64,000 bases of DNA, from NCBI GenBank assembly GCA_933228675.1, contig OW121742.1:107152940-107216939 (forward strand), written 5' to 3'. The position numbers and the translations under genes are program-made. This stretch comes from Stomorhina lunata. Its lineage: Eukaryota > Arthropoda > Insecta > Diptera > Rhiniidae. Positions 11,429-23,551 of the stretch are shown piece after piece. The notes beneath the pieces were generated by a model. That model saw nothing but the letters and a program-made list of their open reading frames with translations, did not search any database and had not been told where the DNA came from. Numbering within the stretch: the stretch's first letter is position 1; each line of letters opens with the position of its first letter.

Positions 11429-14400
11429 ATGAATTATGTTTTAAAATCGGATGTATTGGAGCCACTTATAATGATGCTTAAAAACAAGAAACCAAAATGT
11501 CAATTTTGGAAGGCTTCCCTATGGTCATTCCTAGGCCTACTGGTCGTATTCGGTAAAGTTGAGGGCCAAGAGTCCTCGTCAAGCAAAAGTTTTCCTATAA
11601 CCACGTTAATTAACGCAAAATGGGAACAGACACCTTTACATTTGGAGATTGCCGAATATCTAGCCGATGAGAATGCTAACTTGTATTGGGATTTCTTAAA
11701 GGATATTACCGATTTGGAGACGACGTTAAGTAGTTATGGTGAGTTAATTACCAATGTCTTAAATCAGTTTATGGATTCATCTAAAGATTGTTAATGAGTG
11801 GAGCGCTGTTCTTAAAGCATGGCTATTCAGCACTATCCCGTGATAATTCGTTTGAAGGTGACTAATAAAACGACAATAGCCAAAATACTCTAACAGAAGA
11901 GTAATTTTTCCGTACACCTCCGGTACTAGCTTTACTGTTGGCTAGTGTCGTTCTAATAAAAGTTTTGTCGAAAGTAAACATGTTGCACTTGATAAAATGG
12001 CTTGGTATCGTACTATAAAAGTTGTCCATACAGTCGCTCGCTTAAATATGTTTGCAAATAGTGTATTTAACAAAGTTGTTAGTTTTTGTAAGATATTTTT
12101 AAACAACCTAATAAATTATGTTGTGAACCGCCGTGGTATAGCAGGCTAGTCTTCCGCCTAGCATACCAGAGGACCCAAGTGCAATCCCCGAATTTTGAAA
12201 AAAGCTGCGGTTCACTCATAACTCAGCTAGCCACTGGTTATTGAGTATAAGTCTATGTAAAACTTCTGTAACTAATGCATTTGCCTTTCTGAGCCGGAGA
12301 TAAAACATGCCCCTTTAAATGAGTCTTAAATAGAATAGAATGCAGCTCATTGTCTGAGAGAAGTAACCCTTGTTCCAATTGGAATGTTGTGTGGGAACTA
12401 TATAAATATAATAAATTATGATTCATCCAATAACATCGCAATTTTACCTTAACACTAGATTGCCGAAGGAAGTCATTTTGACTGCTTTCCAATTTAAATC
12501 ATGAAAACAATTGTGTATATAAGGGCACAGTTTCTTAAAATTTTTTGACTTTTTGTACAACATATAAATTGGTATGACAGTAAAACATATAAGAAATATT
12601 AAAAATTCATTTTAAACAAATTTATTTACACATAAGTTATTTTTTTACATTACAGTCATTTTGACTGCTTTGGGGCAATCTAGGTATATACAAAGTTTCC
12701 GTCTTTCTAGTGTTAAGGACAAACAGTTTGGATTGAAATGGCCGATTAAGATGAGACCTAATGACATTCCTTTCAGAACAGTGGTCCACCGAATGGGTGA
12801 GAGCAAAGTAGTTTAATTAGAAATATCCAAAGCATTTGATAAAGTGTAGCATAAATCGTTACTTAGGTTAAGTATTTACAAAGTTTTTTGTTTTGGTTCC
12901 TTAGTGATCACTAAGAAATAAGGGTTGTAATAGTGTCTAATAAAAAAATTTAGACTGAATTCCTGGGTTCGTCAACACTGTATTTAATCTTCATGAATTA
13001 TTTCATGTCATACGGTGATGATACTGTTTCGTTCCCACGGCAATCGGGTTTTCGAAAATTTCAGAATTCCCACCAAGCACTAACTGCGAATATCGCAGCT
13101 ACAATAACAACACAGGCTTTTTCGACTAATTTCTAAATGGGGTAGTGCTACTTTAATGCTTAAAAGAGCCAGTGCTGTATGGTATTGGCATGAGTGGCCA
13201 ATGTTGCTACATCTGTAAATATTTGTGGTCCTAATATTGAGGGATCAAAAACTTTTGATATTCTGGTCATAAAAATTCAAACGAAAGATTTCCATAACAT
13301 ACTCAAGAACGATTACAGAATTTTGACTTCAATACTAAATCATTTATCCTATTATATTCTAAAGTATATACTCTTTCATTTCAGAAACGCCGTCTCAAGG
13401 TTATAATGCCGCCATCAATGTGGTACGTAAACGTCTCACGGACCTTCAAATGCCTCTCATGAGGTTAATAGTATCTATGCACAGCCTTACGCCTCGCATA
13501 CAAACACACTTTCAAATAGCTTCTGAAGCCCTTAGTCAAGGATCTTGTGCCGACGCCGCCACATTTGCCCAAGTTGGCACGGAGTTAACTTGTAGTCTAG
13601 ATGAATTAAGAAAGAAGCTCAAATTACCCCAACAAGATTCATTGGATGGCAACGTCGAAACTTATGCCTTCGATCATATATATCCTGGTTCAGAGAACAA
13701 TACACGTACGGTCGTTTTATATGGTGACATAGGTTCCAAGAGCTTTGCCCAGTATCATTACTACCTAATCGAACTAGCCTTGAATGGCAAAATTAAGTAC
13801 ATTACTCGCCACTATTTGCCTAGTAAAGTCCAGAAAGCCCAAAAACGAGTACGGCTTTCCGGCTATGGTGTAGAATTGCATTTAAAATCTACAGAATATA
13901 AATCACAAGATGATGCTCCCAAGCCAGCTGATGAATCTGGGGACGAAAGATCGCAGGATTCAGCTCTAGAAACTGAAATACATGGTTTTGATTTTAAGAT
14001 TCTCAAGGACAGATTTCCCACACTATCACACTCTTTAGATAAACTACGACAAAGTTTACTGCAAGGCAATGAAGAGATTGCCCAGTTAAAAGCCTGGGAA
14101 TTTCAAGATTTAGGTCTGCAGGCAGCCCAAGCAATAGCCGAGATTGATGGTGAAGAGGCTTTGAAAATTTTACAATTTACAGCCCATAATTTTCCTATGC
14201 AAGCTAAAGCTCTTCTGAGTCATAAAGTAAGCGAACAGCTAAGAGATGAGATAAAACACAATACCGAGGTCTTTGGTCGCAGTCTTAATATAATACCACC
14301 AGATGGAGCTTTATTTGTTAATGGTCTATTCTTTGATGCCGATACAATGGATTTAAATTCTTTAGTTGAGACTTTAAGAACTGAAGTTCGTGTACTCGAA

Positions 14401-17400
14401 AGTCTTCACAATAGCCAAGTCAAGGGCTCTCTAGCCTCTTCGTTGTTGGCTTTAGATTTTGCTGGTTCTGGTTCCAAAGAATTTGCCATTGATATACGCG
14501 ACTCAGCCATATTATGGATTAATGATATTGAAAATGATCCTCAATATAGAAGATGGCCTTCAAGTGTTATGGATCTTTTACGACCCACCTTTCCCGGTAT
14601 GTTGAGAAACATACGCAAAAATGTTTTCAATTTGGTATTGGTTGTAGATCCTTTGCAAACACCCAGTCGCAGTCTCATTAAGTTAGCGGAAAGTTTTGTA
14701 GTTCATTCGGCTCCTGTAAGATTGGGTTTGGTCTTTGATGCCAGTAAAGCTAATGATGCTAATGAGGAGGACTATAGATCTCTAGTTTGCGCCTTTAACT
14801 ACGTAACACAAAAAAAAGATGCTCGTTCAGCTTTAGGTTTTCTAACAGATGTCTTTACGGCAGTTGATTCTAAACAGGAAATCAAGCGTAAACATATAAA
14901 AATGCAGCTTAAGAAAACCTTTGATAAACTTTCTAACTCAGTTGTGGATGAGATCTTAGATGAAGATTCTGACTTTGATTATGGCCGACAATTGGCTTTG
15001 GAATTTGTTGAACGTTTGGGTTTTACAGAATCACCTCAAGCTCTTCTAAATGGTGTTCCAATGGCTCAAAATATACTCTCCTCTGATAGTGACTTTGAAG
15101 AAGCCATATTTTCTGAAATAATACAACAAACTTCCACATTACAGAAGGCTGTTTATAAAGGAGATTTAACCGATTCTGATGTTTTATTAGATTATCTAAT
15201 GAATCAACCTCATGTTATGCCTCGCTTGAATCAACGCATTTTGGGCAACAATGAAAATGCCAAATTTATGGATTTAACTGGAGAACCTCATAGGGATCTT
15301 AATAACGTCAAGGCTTTGGCTCAGCTGTCCAATCGTGATATGACCGCGACTTTACTCAGTAACATTAAATATTTCGAGGGGAAGCATTCTTTTGAAACAA
15401 TAGGTGAAGCCAAAATACATTTCCTAACCGTTTGGCTGTTTGGTAATGTGGAAACCCCCGAGGGCAAGGAGTTAATAGCCAATGCTTTAAAATATGTAAA
15501 AGCTGGTTCCAGTGTGCGCATAGCTTTTATACCAAATGTAGAAGGCAGCGATTTATCGCGAAAAAATAATCTTAATCGTTTGGTATGGGCTGCCCAACAG
15601 GTGTTAAAACCCCAACAGGCCACTGATGTGGTGTTGAAATGGTTGAAGCAATCCTCTGACAAATGGGAAATACCAAGTCAAGTCAAGGATTTCCTTTCAT
15701 CCACAGAATTGCATATGAAAATCTTAAGAGTCTATGCACAAAGAGTGCTAAATCTTAAAGCCAATGAGCTCTTGGTTATTGGTAATGGTAAAATAATTGG
15801 TCCTATTGGTGAGAATGAACAATTCGGTATCGAGGACTTTGGTTTAATTGATAGATTTAATGCCATACAATATGGTGATAAATTGCGCAAAGTTTTAAAA
15901 TCGAAATCAATAGATATTGAAGAAATGGAATTTGATAGTGATACTTTGCTAAAACTTTACGCCTGTCTGATACCTAGGCAATCAAAGACGAGATTTAAGA
16001 TACCCGAGGATGTTAAAGAAGCTAACTCTGTGGTGAAGTTGGCGCCCAAAAAGAAGAATTTGCCTCACTTTGAAATAAATGCAGTAGTGGATCCAGCTTC
16101 GCGAAGTGCTCAAAAATTGGCACCAATTTTAATACTCTTACGCCACACAGTTAATTGCAATATGAAGGTGTATCTAACCCCGGTAAATCAACATAGTGAT
16201 ATGCCCGTCAAGAATTTCTACCGTTATGTGGTCGAACCGGAAATACAATTTTTGCCAAATGGTGACTTGGCTGAGGGTCCTATTGCTAAGTTTACCGGGG
16301 TTCCCGCCAATCCTTTGTTAACACAAAATGTTCAAGTACCTGAAAATTGGTTAGTGGAAGCAGTGCGCTCCGTCTACGATTTGGATAATATTAAATTAAG
16401 CGAAATTGGAGGACCTGTGCACAGTGAATTTGAATTGGAATATTTGCTATTGGAGGGACATTGCTTTGATGCTTCTACTGGAGCCCCGCCTCGTGGACTA
16501 CAAGTTACTTTGGGTACACAAGATAACCCCACTATGGTGGACACTATAGTAATGGCCAATTTGGGCTACTTTCAACTAAAAGCTAATCCTGGAGTGTGGA
16601 CTTTACGTTTGAGAGAGGGTAAGTCAGCAGATATTTATGATATAACCTTTGCCGAAGGACCTAATACTTTGCATCAGGAGGGTAATACCCAAGTGGTGAT
16701 TAGCTCCCTAAGATCCCATGTCATAAAATTAAGGGTAACTAAAAAGCCCGGCATGCAAAATGCCGATCTTTTGGGTGATGATGATAATCAGCAGCAGTCA
16801 GGTATCTGGAATTCTATTGCCAGTTCCTTTGGTGGCGGTTCTAGTACAGAAGGTGCGCCCGAAACTATTAACATTTTTTCTGTGGCCTCAGGACATCTTT
16901 ACGAACGTCTTTTGCGCATTATGATGGTATCGGTAATGAAACACACCAAATCTCCAGTTAAGTTTTGGTTTTTAAAAAATTATCTTTCCCCACAATTCAC
17001 GGACTTTTTGCCACACATGTCGAAAGAATATGGTTTCCAATATGAGTTGGTCCAATATAAATGGCCTCGTTGGCTACACCAGCAAACGGAAAAGCAGCGC
17101 ACTATTTGGGGTTATAAAATTCTGTTCCTAGATGTTTTGTTCCCTCTTAATGTACGCAAAATTATATTTGTTGATGCTGATGCTATAGTGAGAGCTGATT
17201 TGAAGGATCTTTATGATATGGAATTGGGAGGAGCTCCCTATGCCTACACTCCATTCTGTGATTCACGAAAAGAAATGGAAGGTTTCCGGTTTTGGAAACA
17301 AGGTTATTGGAAGTCTCATCTTATGGGCAGGCGTTATCACATCTCAGCCTTATATGTGGTGGATCTAAAACGCTTCCGTAAAATAGCCGCTGGTGATCGT

Positions 17401-17808
17401 TTGAGGGGACAATATCAAGCTTTAAGTCAAGATCCCAACAGTTTGTCGAATTTAGATCAAGACTTACCCAATAACATGATACACCAAGTAGCTATCAAAT
17501 CATTGCCAGATGAATGGTTATGGTGTCAGACTTGGTGTAGTGACAATGCCTTTAAAAACGCCAAAGTAATTGATTTGTGCAACAATCCGCAAACAAAAGA
17601 AGCCAAGCTAACTGCAGCTCAGCGTATTGTACCAGAATGGAAAGATTATGATGGCGAAATAAAATCATTAATGTCTCGTATAGAGGATCATGAGAACCTC
17701 GAACATGGAGAGCAAACTCTAATGGATCATGGCAGTGGTGAAAGCACCCCAATATCGGCCAACGAACAAGTCAACGACGACGATTCAGTTAAACACAGTG
17801 AACTGTGA
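11429..17808 (+). CDS. Uggt: UDP-glucose:glycoprotein glucosyltransferase (UGGT)
   Basis: Two exons, 11429-11738 and 13385-17808, joined in phase (1,577 aa; the family is about 1,550). UGGT is the folding sensor of the ER lumen. It puts glucose back on N-glycans of misfolded glycoproteins so that calnexin/calreticulin can rebind them. The N-terminus has a hydrophobic signal segment (about residues 26-44). The long middle holds the thioredoxin-like and beta-sandwich folding-sensor region. The C-terminal GT24 domain starts at INIFSVASGHLYERLLRIMM and carries the DxD metal site at residues 1367-1369 (FVDADAIV) and SNLDQDLPNN. The last residues HSEL are an ER-retrieval signal. A Met at residue 15 could also be the start. 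The 1.6-kb intron holds a SINE and reverse-transcriptase debris. Confidence 0.97.
12121..12408 (+). mobile_element. tRNA-derived SINE, copy 1, with 12-bp target duplication
   Basis: 288-bp insertion in UGGT intron 1, flanked by a perfect 12-bp direct repeat TAATAAATTATG (12109-12120 and 12409-12420). Its head has an intact pol III A box TGGTATAGCAGG (fits TRGYNNARNNGG). The B box (about GTGCAATCC) has decayed. A second copy at 39416-39716 has an intact B box. The body ends in an A/T-rich tail. Confidence 0.85.
12800..13140 (+). pseudogene. Rearranged reverse-transcriptase fragments
   Basis: Around 12817-12870 the plus strand reads SKAFDKV then a stop then HKSLL. Around 13044-13120 it reads QSGFRKFQNSHQALTANIAA. 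Both are LINE reverse-transcriptase motifs, but in the opposite of their normal order, so the relic is rearranged. It lies inside UGGT intron 1. Confidence 0.6.
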
Positions 17809-18338
17809 TTGCTTTTTAGACTAAACATTTCTTCTTAAAATTGACTTAAACATTAACGTACTCGTATTTTGTGGCATCCACTATTTAATTTATTGTTTTA
17901 TTAACTTTTCTCCTTTTCACAATTTTCTGTAATTTTTTCTTTGTTCTTTCAAATAGTTACGATTTATAATAAAATTGGATGTTATTGTCTAAGAAATGTC
18001 CTGAATATTAAAATAATTTAGGACTGAAATGAACATTCCTTAAATGTATCTTACCCAAAATTTTGTTTTTTTTCTATTTTGAAACTAATCTATATAAATA
18101 AAATAGTCAAATGACTGATAGGAAAAAATAGCCGACTTAAGAGCTTTTTAATGTGATCCGGATAATCCAAGGTGGGAAAGCTTACAAGACTGCCACAATG
18201 ACCTTAAAAACATTTGTTAAGAAAAAATCCTGTAACGCGATGAAATAAATTTATTTGAGAGATATGTAACAAAATTTATTATTAAGATATTATATCAGCA
18301 TACCTAGTATTTATAAAAAATACATGATTTTTTTAAAG
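17809..18338. other. Convergent 3' flanks of UGGT and Torip
   Basis: Short AT-rich gap between two genes transcribed toward each other. AATAAA-type signals at about 17968-17974 (ATAATAAAATT) suit the end of UGGT. TTTATTT at about 18249-18254 suits the minus-strand gene. No gene seen. Confidence 0.5.
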
Positions 18339-19835
18339 TTAACTTTGCAAGACAATAACTTGATCAGTTACACGAGTTATTAATGGATCCAGTTCGTTGC
18401 GTTCTAATTTTGGGCCCCACAGTTCTTGCAATGTATTTTCCACCTTAGTCTCAGCATTTCCTGAAATTATAATGCATTTTTTTTACAAATAAAAATTTTC
18501 TTACATTCAATTTTGAAATTAATAAGTTCAATACAACTACTTTTAAAATATTTAAATATGTGGCGGAAATAGCCCGTCAATGTTGAATTTAGCAGAATTA
18601 TGTTTTAAAATTTATCATTTATATTTGATCTTCTTTGATACATTTTGCTTCCCTTAAATTATATTCATCACCTGATAACATCGTTAATGTGTTATATCTT
18701 CTGTGATTTATGAAAATAAAAACATGATGGTATTTCCTTTTCCATTTTTTCTTGCATTAAATCGATATTTTTGAACTTAGAAGCACGTACTCAACCATTT
18801 TTTTATATTATTTCTTTAAATTCAAATTACCTTCTATGTCCGATGGTATCGTAAGTGTTAAAAATATAACCACATCTTTGGCGATCGGACTATGCGTATC
18901 GCATATGGTATGTAAAGCTCTGGCAGCTTCGGCCGGTATCTAGAGATTAAATGAAATCTTATTAAACAAATTATTTCGTTTAGTTTCGCATCATCCAGAT
19001 TACCCACCTCATTCAGGTTTGCAATTAATATAACATTGCCCTTTTTAATTTTGGACTTATACTTCTCTATGGCTAGACCATAATCATTAACCGAATCGGA
19101 TGCTGTAATAAAATCATCGCTTTCCATTTCAATGGGTAACATTTGTTTGCCTTTAATATGAAAATAAATTAGTCTTGGTGAGCAAATATACATATTCTAC
19201 ATCCTACCGAAACAACCAGACGAATGTTGAGCTATATTCTTTATCAAGTGGAAAACATGTTCACTGCCATTATGGGCAAACAAATAAACCGCAGGTTGTT
19301 GAGTACGCCTGTTTAAAATCAACTCAATGCCTACTTTTAGACTACGCCATAGCATTTGATTTTCTTGAGGATAATGTTTCTGTAAATCCTCGAAAGAGCA
19401 TTTGCGTTCCTCTACTTTTGTTTCTTTTAAATAATAAAAACCAAACACTAACGAGACCATGAGCACTAAAATACAAATACGCATAAAGGAACTACTCTTT
19501 TGTCCGCTGTTGGGACTTAATGACTCGGGACTAAATGACCCCTTGGAATATCCATTTAAACGCGGCGGTTTCGGTCTCTGTGGTGTACGTGGCACACTGC
19601 GTGAAATATTTAAATTATCACGCCTTTTGTAAGGTTTACTTAATGTGCTTTCTTGGTCAAAACCTTCTGGGTCTGAACCAGATTCGGTAGAAAAATGATC
19701 CTGACTGCTGCTGAGAATCTGCTCGTCTTCTTCATCGGACTGTTCACGCTGAGGAGTTTTAGACTCTCTGTCTGCATGTATAGAACGACGAGAGCTAATC
19801 ATGTTTTCCGGCATTATAAACAAAATTCCTATCAA
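18339..19835 (-). CDS. Torip: Torsin-interacting protein, LAP1/LULL1-like
   Basis: Four exons on the minus strand: 19835-19208, 19150-19008, 18939-18831, 18460-18339; phases agree (333 aa). The N-terminal about 117 residues are hydrophilic, Ser/Pro/acidic and probably nucleoplasmic or cytoplasmic. One membrane segment follows (about residues 118-136, FMRICILVLMVSLVFGFYYL). A folded luminal domain of about 200 residues ends in IVLQS. This is the layout of TOR1AIP1/2, whose luminal AAA-like domain activates torsin ATPases at the nuclear envelope and ER. Matching features are PAVYLFAHNG in the domain start, IPAEAARALHTICDTHSPIA, and the run DVVIFLTLTIPSD. Met at residues 8 or 12 may be the true start. 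Identification rests on architecture and motif memory, not an alignment. Confidence 0.78.
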
Positions 19836-21287
19836 AAGTAATTCTTTTTAAATTTTGTTGCAAAATAATTGCAGTAAATGAAGTTATATATTCGTGGTGT
19901 TGTCAACTTTTTAATTTTAAAAAGCACTAATTCTACAGACGATCATAATGCAAGATTTCCACGTAAAATTTTAATGTTTATATTATTATTTGTATATTTT
20001 TATACATATATATATACATACGACGGGGGCAAATGCGGCTCATAAAACAACATGTGTCTCTTTAGTCCTTAAATTGCGGCTTTTTGAAAATTCTTCGTTT
20101 GATTTTACCAATATCTTTTTTCCGCATTTATTTTTTCCTTAAAAGGAATCACAAAAATTAATTTCTAAAGAAAAACAGAAATTTGAGTTATTAGAGATGA
20201 GGCTTTGCTAAAATATTTAAAAAATCTACATCTAAAAAAAGCTAGTTGCTGTCTTATTTCAATTCTTGCTACGACACATTGCTTTCAATTTTTAACTCTA
20301 CTGTGGAGTTCGTTATGTTGAAATATTGTTCGCAGCTTAACAACCGACATCTGACAGAATTATACCCTTCACCACCATAGGCTTAAATACCCAACACATA
20401 ATCACTTTCTGAGTGATGTAATTCAGCTAAAAGGTTAGCTTTATCACCTGAATTTTGAATTTATGGCATTTCTTCAGATTTTATTACCTCTTAGGATCTG
20501 ACTGCATGTTTGAACAAAGTTTTTGAAATAAAAATATTTCGATACTGTTGACCCCCTTAACAGACGGAATATGTGTTTGTTCATATCGGCCTATAGAAAT
20601 TATCTGACTCGAAGCCTGGATGAATTGTGGACATTAATGTTAGTTTTAATGTCCACAATTTCATTGTTCGGGCAACTCTCTAAGACCTTCAAAATAGAAT
20701 CAGATATTCCATCAGGCCAGCTGCGAAAATGACATAAATATACTTAAATATCGACAAAATGTTAATTTAACAAGTTATTTCAAATTATGTTTCAAGTAAA
20801 TGCATAGATATATATATATATATGAAAGTGAGTGCAGATATCTAAACTACAATTGATTTTAGTTTCAAAAATATTTTGATATTTGAAATTATCTTAGGAT
20901 TTGGTGCCAACACTACTTAACAGGGATACTTTCAAATTTTTCTGAATCAAACGTAAGAGCTTCGATTGTCTTCCCTGTAATTTGGCAATATTTGAATAGC
21001 ATAAGTCTAAAAGGACCTTGTAATTCTTCCCAAGAGCAGATTGTAAGCCAATAACGGTTAATAGACGAACAAATTTAATGTGTAGTTATATTTAATGTGC
21101 AGTTAAATTAAATATGATTTTTTTTCAAATGATTTGAGAAACTTTAATTTTTAGGCATTAATTCTATTTCATGCCTTTTACAAAAAAAAACTTTGATATG
21201 GCATCACCAAATGTTACACAAATACAACACTGCGTATACCATAAACTGTTTTATCTATGGCGTAAACCAACTGCAGCCAACTTCACA
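19836..21287. other. Intergenic region between Torip and the snoRNA host gene
   Basis: No open frame of interest. Contains debris related to the 8881-10606 element (ATACCCTTCACCACCATAGG near 20362). A perfect 15-bp inverted repeat AATTGTGGACATTAA lies at 20623-20637 / 20646-20660. A short TA run lies near 20810-20824. The promoter of the downstream non-coding gene should lie in the last 100 bp. Confidence 0.4.
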
Positions 21288-21454
21288 CTTCCGTTTCTAA
21301 TTTATTTTATCACACGTGAGAATGCGTTTCTTTCATTTTACAATTAACTTCTGCCAAGGATGGTTCGTAATTTTTGACGGTATCCGAATTATTTTAGTGA
21401 AAAACAATTGAATAAAGGTAATTATAAACAATTTTCATAAAGATCAAAATGTTA

Positions 21455-21575
21455 TTTTACTGATGATTGTTCCAAGACTGAATGTTATTAAAAACGAGTG
21501 TTTATCAATTTATTTTGTTAAATATAAAATTTTTCATAGCAATTTGAGGATAGATAAGAACGGCCAACTGAGATT
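21455..21575 (+). ncRNA. Candidate box C/D snoRNA, intron 1
   Basis: C box TGATGAT at 21461-21467, possible D' CTGA at 21478-21481, D box CTGA at 21568-21571. The D box is 73 nt from the 3' splice site, like the other introns. It is longer than the others (about 115 nt) and no copy exists for comparison. Confidence 0.4.
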
Positions 21576-22445
21576 ATTACAATTTATACACATGTTTTTT
21601 TTTATTGTGGTGCAGTATTTAACAATTTAATTTTTCTTTTATAGATATGTCCAGCAATTATATCTATATTATGGCTTCCCATTTTGTGCGGTTACCACAA
21701 CTAAATTCGTAACCTCAAAATTTGGTTTAGTGAAGATTGAATACAGTGGCTTGAAGATGTGGCCTAACCGAAAAACGTGAGACGTGTTCGTACACAGCAA
21801 GACTTAAAAGGCTTTCGAGAAAGAAAGTAGGATGGATAAGAGCTTTTTGGTCAAGGTTAGTATTTATTAATAGTATGTCGTTGTAAATATGTTACACTAC
21901 CGTGTATTTTGACATCAGAAAAACTTCATCTTGGTACTTCCCATGCAACAATCTATTGTATATTTCTTTAATTGAGCATTAATTTTATTTATAAAAGCAA
22001 AAATAACGATCAAACCTAGCTGGGATTTGTCCGTAATCGATCATGCCTCTCAAAATTTAGTAGAGAATCATTCAGGCCTATTCTGAAAATCATTTTCACG
22101 TGAAATTGAAATAACATAAATATTTAAAAAGCTCTACTAGTATATTATTTCTATATTCCAATGTTGGGCAAAGTCTCTATCCCTAGGGGTAGCAAAATAC
22201 AAAATAAGAGAGAATCAAAGAAACTTTGCCCTTCATTGCTATATTCTTAACTTCTTCCTACAAAACCAAATCCTACATAAAACAAGTTTTACTGTTTTCG
22301 TAGAGAATACTTCAAATTTTTGGAATCGTAATTAGACACTTTAGAAAATCTATTGTAATTTAATGATTCTGGTGTAAAAAAAGAGCTATGCTCTCGGTGG
22401 TGTACTGTATCAAATTGTCGGGTATGACCGACTAAATGGTTCATT

Positions 22446-22533
22446 TTTCTGATGATTTATCCTTACATCAGGATCCCTCTTCTGAGACGAACCCAATTTA
22501 AAAAACCATGCTGTCTCAATTTTTACTGATAAT
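22446..22533 (+). ncRNA. Box C/D snoRNA A, copy 1 (intron 2)
   Basis: C box TGATGAT 22450-22456, D' CTGA 22482-22485, D CTGA 22526-22529, 69 nt before the exon 3 splice site. The segment from the C box to about 22514 is repeated almost exactly in copy 2 (intron 4). The part just upstream of the D' box (CAGGATCCCTCTT) is identical in both copies, so it is the likely guide; the part upstream of D is not conserved. The rRNA target was not determined. Confidence 0.8.
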
Positions 22534-22700
22534 TTTAAAATATTTTATATCAAATGTTTAATAAACAAAAGTTCTAAGTATAGTTTTTCTTATTTTAGAA
22601 TACTTTTGTTTATGATGGGGGATTTTCAAGAAAGCAGACTTTATTGTAAAGGTAAGTTTATACCTATTTTGTGTTTTTGAATTAAAAACTTTTTATAAAT

Positions 22701-22777
22701 TTACATGATGATAACCTTAATCTGAATGAAATCTATGCTGATCACACATTCAATTAAACCAAAAGGATACTGAAAAT
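22701..22777 (+). ncRNA. Box C/D snoRNA B, copy 1 (intron 3)
   Basis: C box ATGATGA 22705-22711, D' CTGA 22722-22725, C'-like TGCTGAT 22737-22743, D CTGA 22770-22773, 80 nt before the exon 4 splice site. The guide upstream of D (AAACCAAAAGGAT) is the part kept in copy 2, so the D-box guide is probably the functional one. Confidence 0.8.
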
Positions 22778-22963
22778 AATAAAAAGCTTTTAAAAATAAT
22801 AAAAATAAAATAAAAAAACATCGCTAATTAGTTTTTCTTTTTATTTATTTTAGAATACAAATTGAAATGCTGAAAGAACTTAATTGAAAAGAATTTCTTA
22901 AGACAAAAATCTATATCCTAACAAAGGTAAGTTTTTTTATTTTTAAAATTTGATCACAAATCA

Positions 22964-23052
22964 TTTTATGATGATTTATCCTTAAATCAGGATCCCTCTT
23001 CTGAGACGAACCCAATTTAAAAAACCATGCTGTTAAATATTTAACTGATATT
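22964..23052 (+). ncRNA. Box C/D snoRNA A, copy 2 (intron 4)
   Basis: C box ATGATGA 22968-22974, D' CTGA 23001-23004, D CTGA 23045-23048, 76 nt before the exon 5 splice site. From the C box through CCATGCTGT it differs from copy 1 at only about one position; the 3' quarter differs. Confidence 0.8.
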
Positions 23053-23226
23053 TACAAACTAAAATTTAAATGAAAATTATTAAAAAGCAAATCTAATTCA
23101 TTAAATTATTTGTATTATTTTTAGTTCAAATAACAAAGAGTCGTCCAGTCCCAGATGCACTTTTGCTTGGCTTTCTTGTATTAAATGGTTAGTATAACTT
23201 GAATAAAAAAATAAATTAAAAACCTT

Positions 23227-23306
23227 TTGAATGATGATAATGTTAATCTGAAAGAAATCTATGCTGATTCACACATTCAAATTTAAACCAAAAGGATTCT
23301 GAAATA
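23227..23306 (+). ncRNA. Box C/D snoRNA B, copy 2 (intron 5)
   Basis: C box ATGATGA 23231-23237, D' CTGA 23248-23251, D CTGA 23299-23302, 74 nt before the exon 6 splice site. Shares the core around GAAATCTATGCTGAT, then CACACATTCAA and AAACCAAAAGGAT, with copy 1. The D'-side guide has drifted (AACCTTAAT versus AATGTTAAT). Confidence 0.8.
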
Positions 23307-23480
23307 CTATTCATATATTTTTATTTATATTCATTTTATATAGTTTAAATTAAATTGTATTTCTTTTTAATTTTAGATGTTTATGGGAGTCCACAAAAAC
23401 TAGAATTTGGACCCTGAAATTCATTGCAGGTAAATATTTTCAGAGTTTTTTCTGTTACTTCTGTTTCCAACTATAGATAT

Positions 23481-23551
23481 TTCTATGATGTTTCATTTAT
23501 AGTATAGTTCATTTGAAGAAATCCATGTAACTAACTTTTTTAACTGATTGC
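23481..23551 (+). ncRNA. Candidate box C/D snoRNA C (intron 6)
   Basis: C box variant ATGATGT at 23485-23491 and D box CTGA at 23544-23547, 90 nt before the exon 7 splice site. No clear D'. Supported mainly by position in the last intron of the host gene. Confidence 0.5.

Noticed and set aside
12253..12492. 79-codon frame on the minus strand
   Set aside because: Falls across the SINE and its flank; no coding signal.
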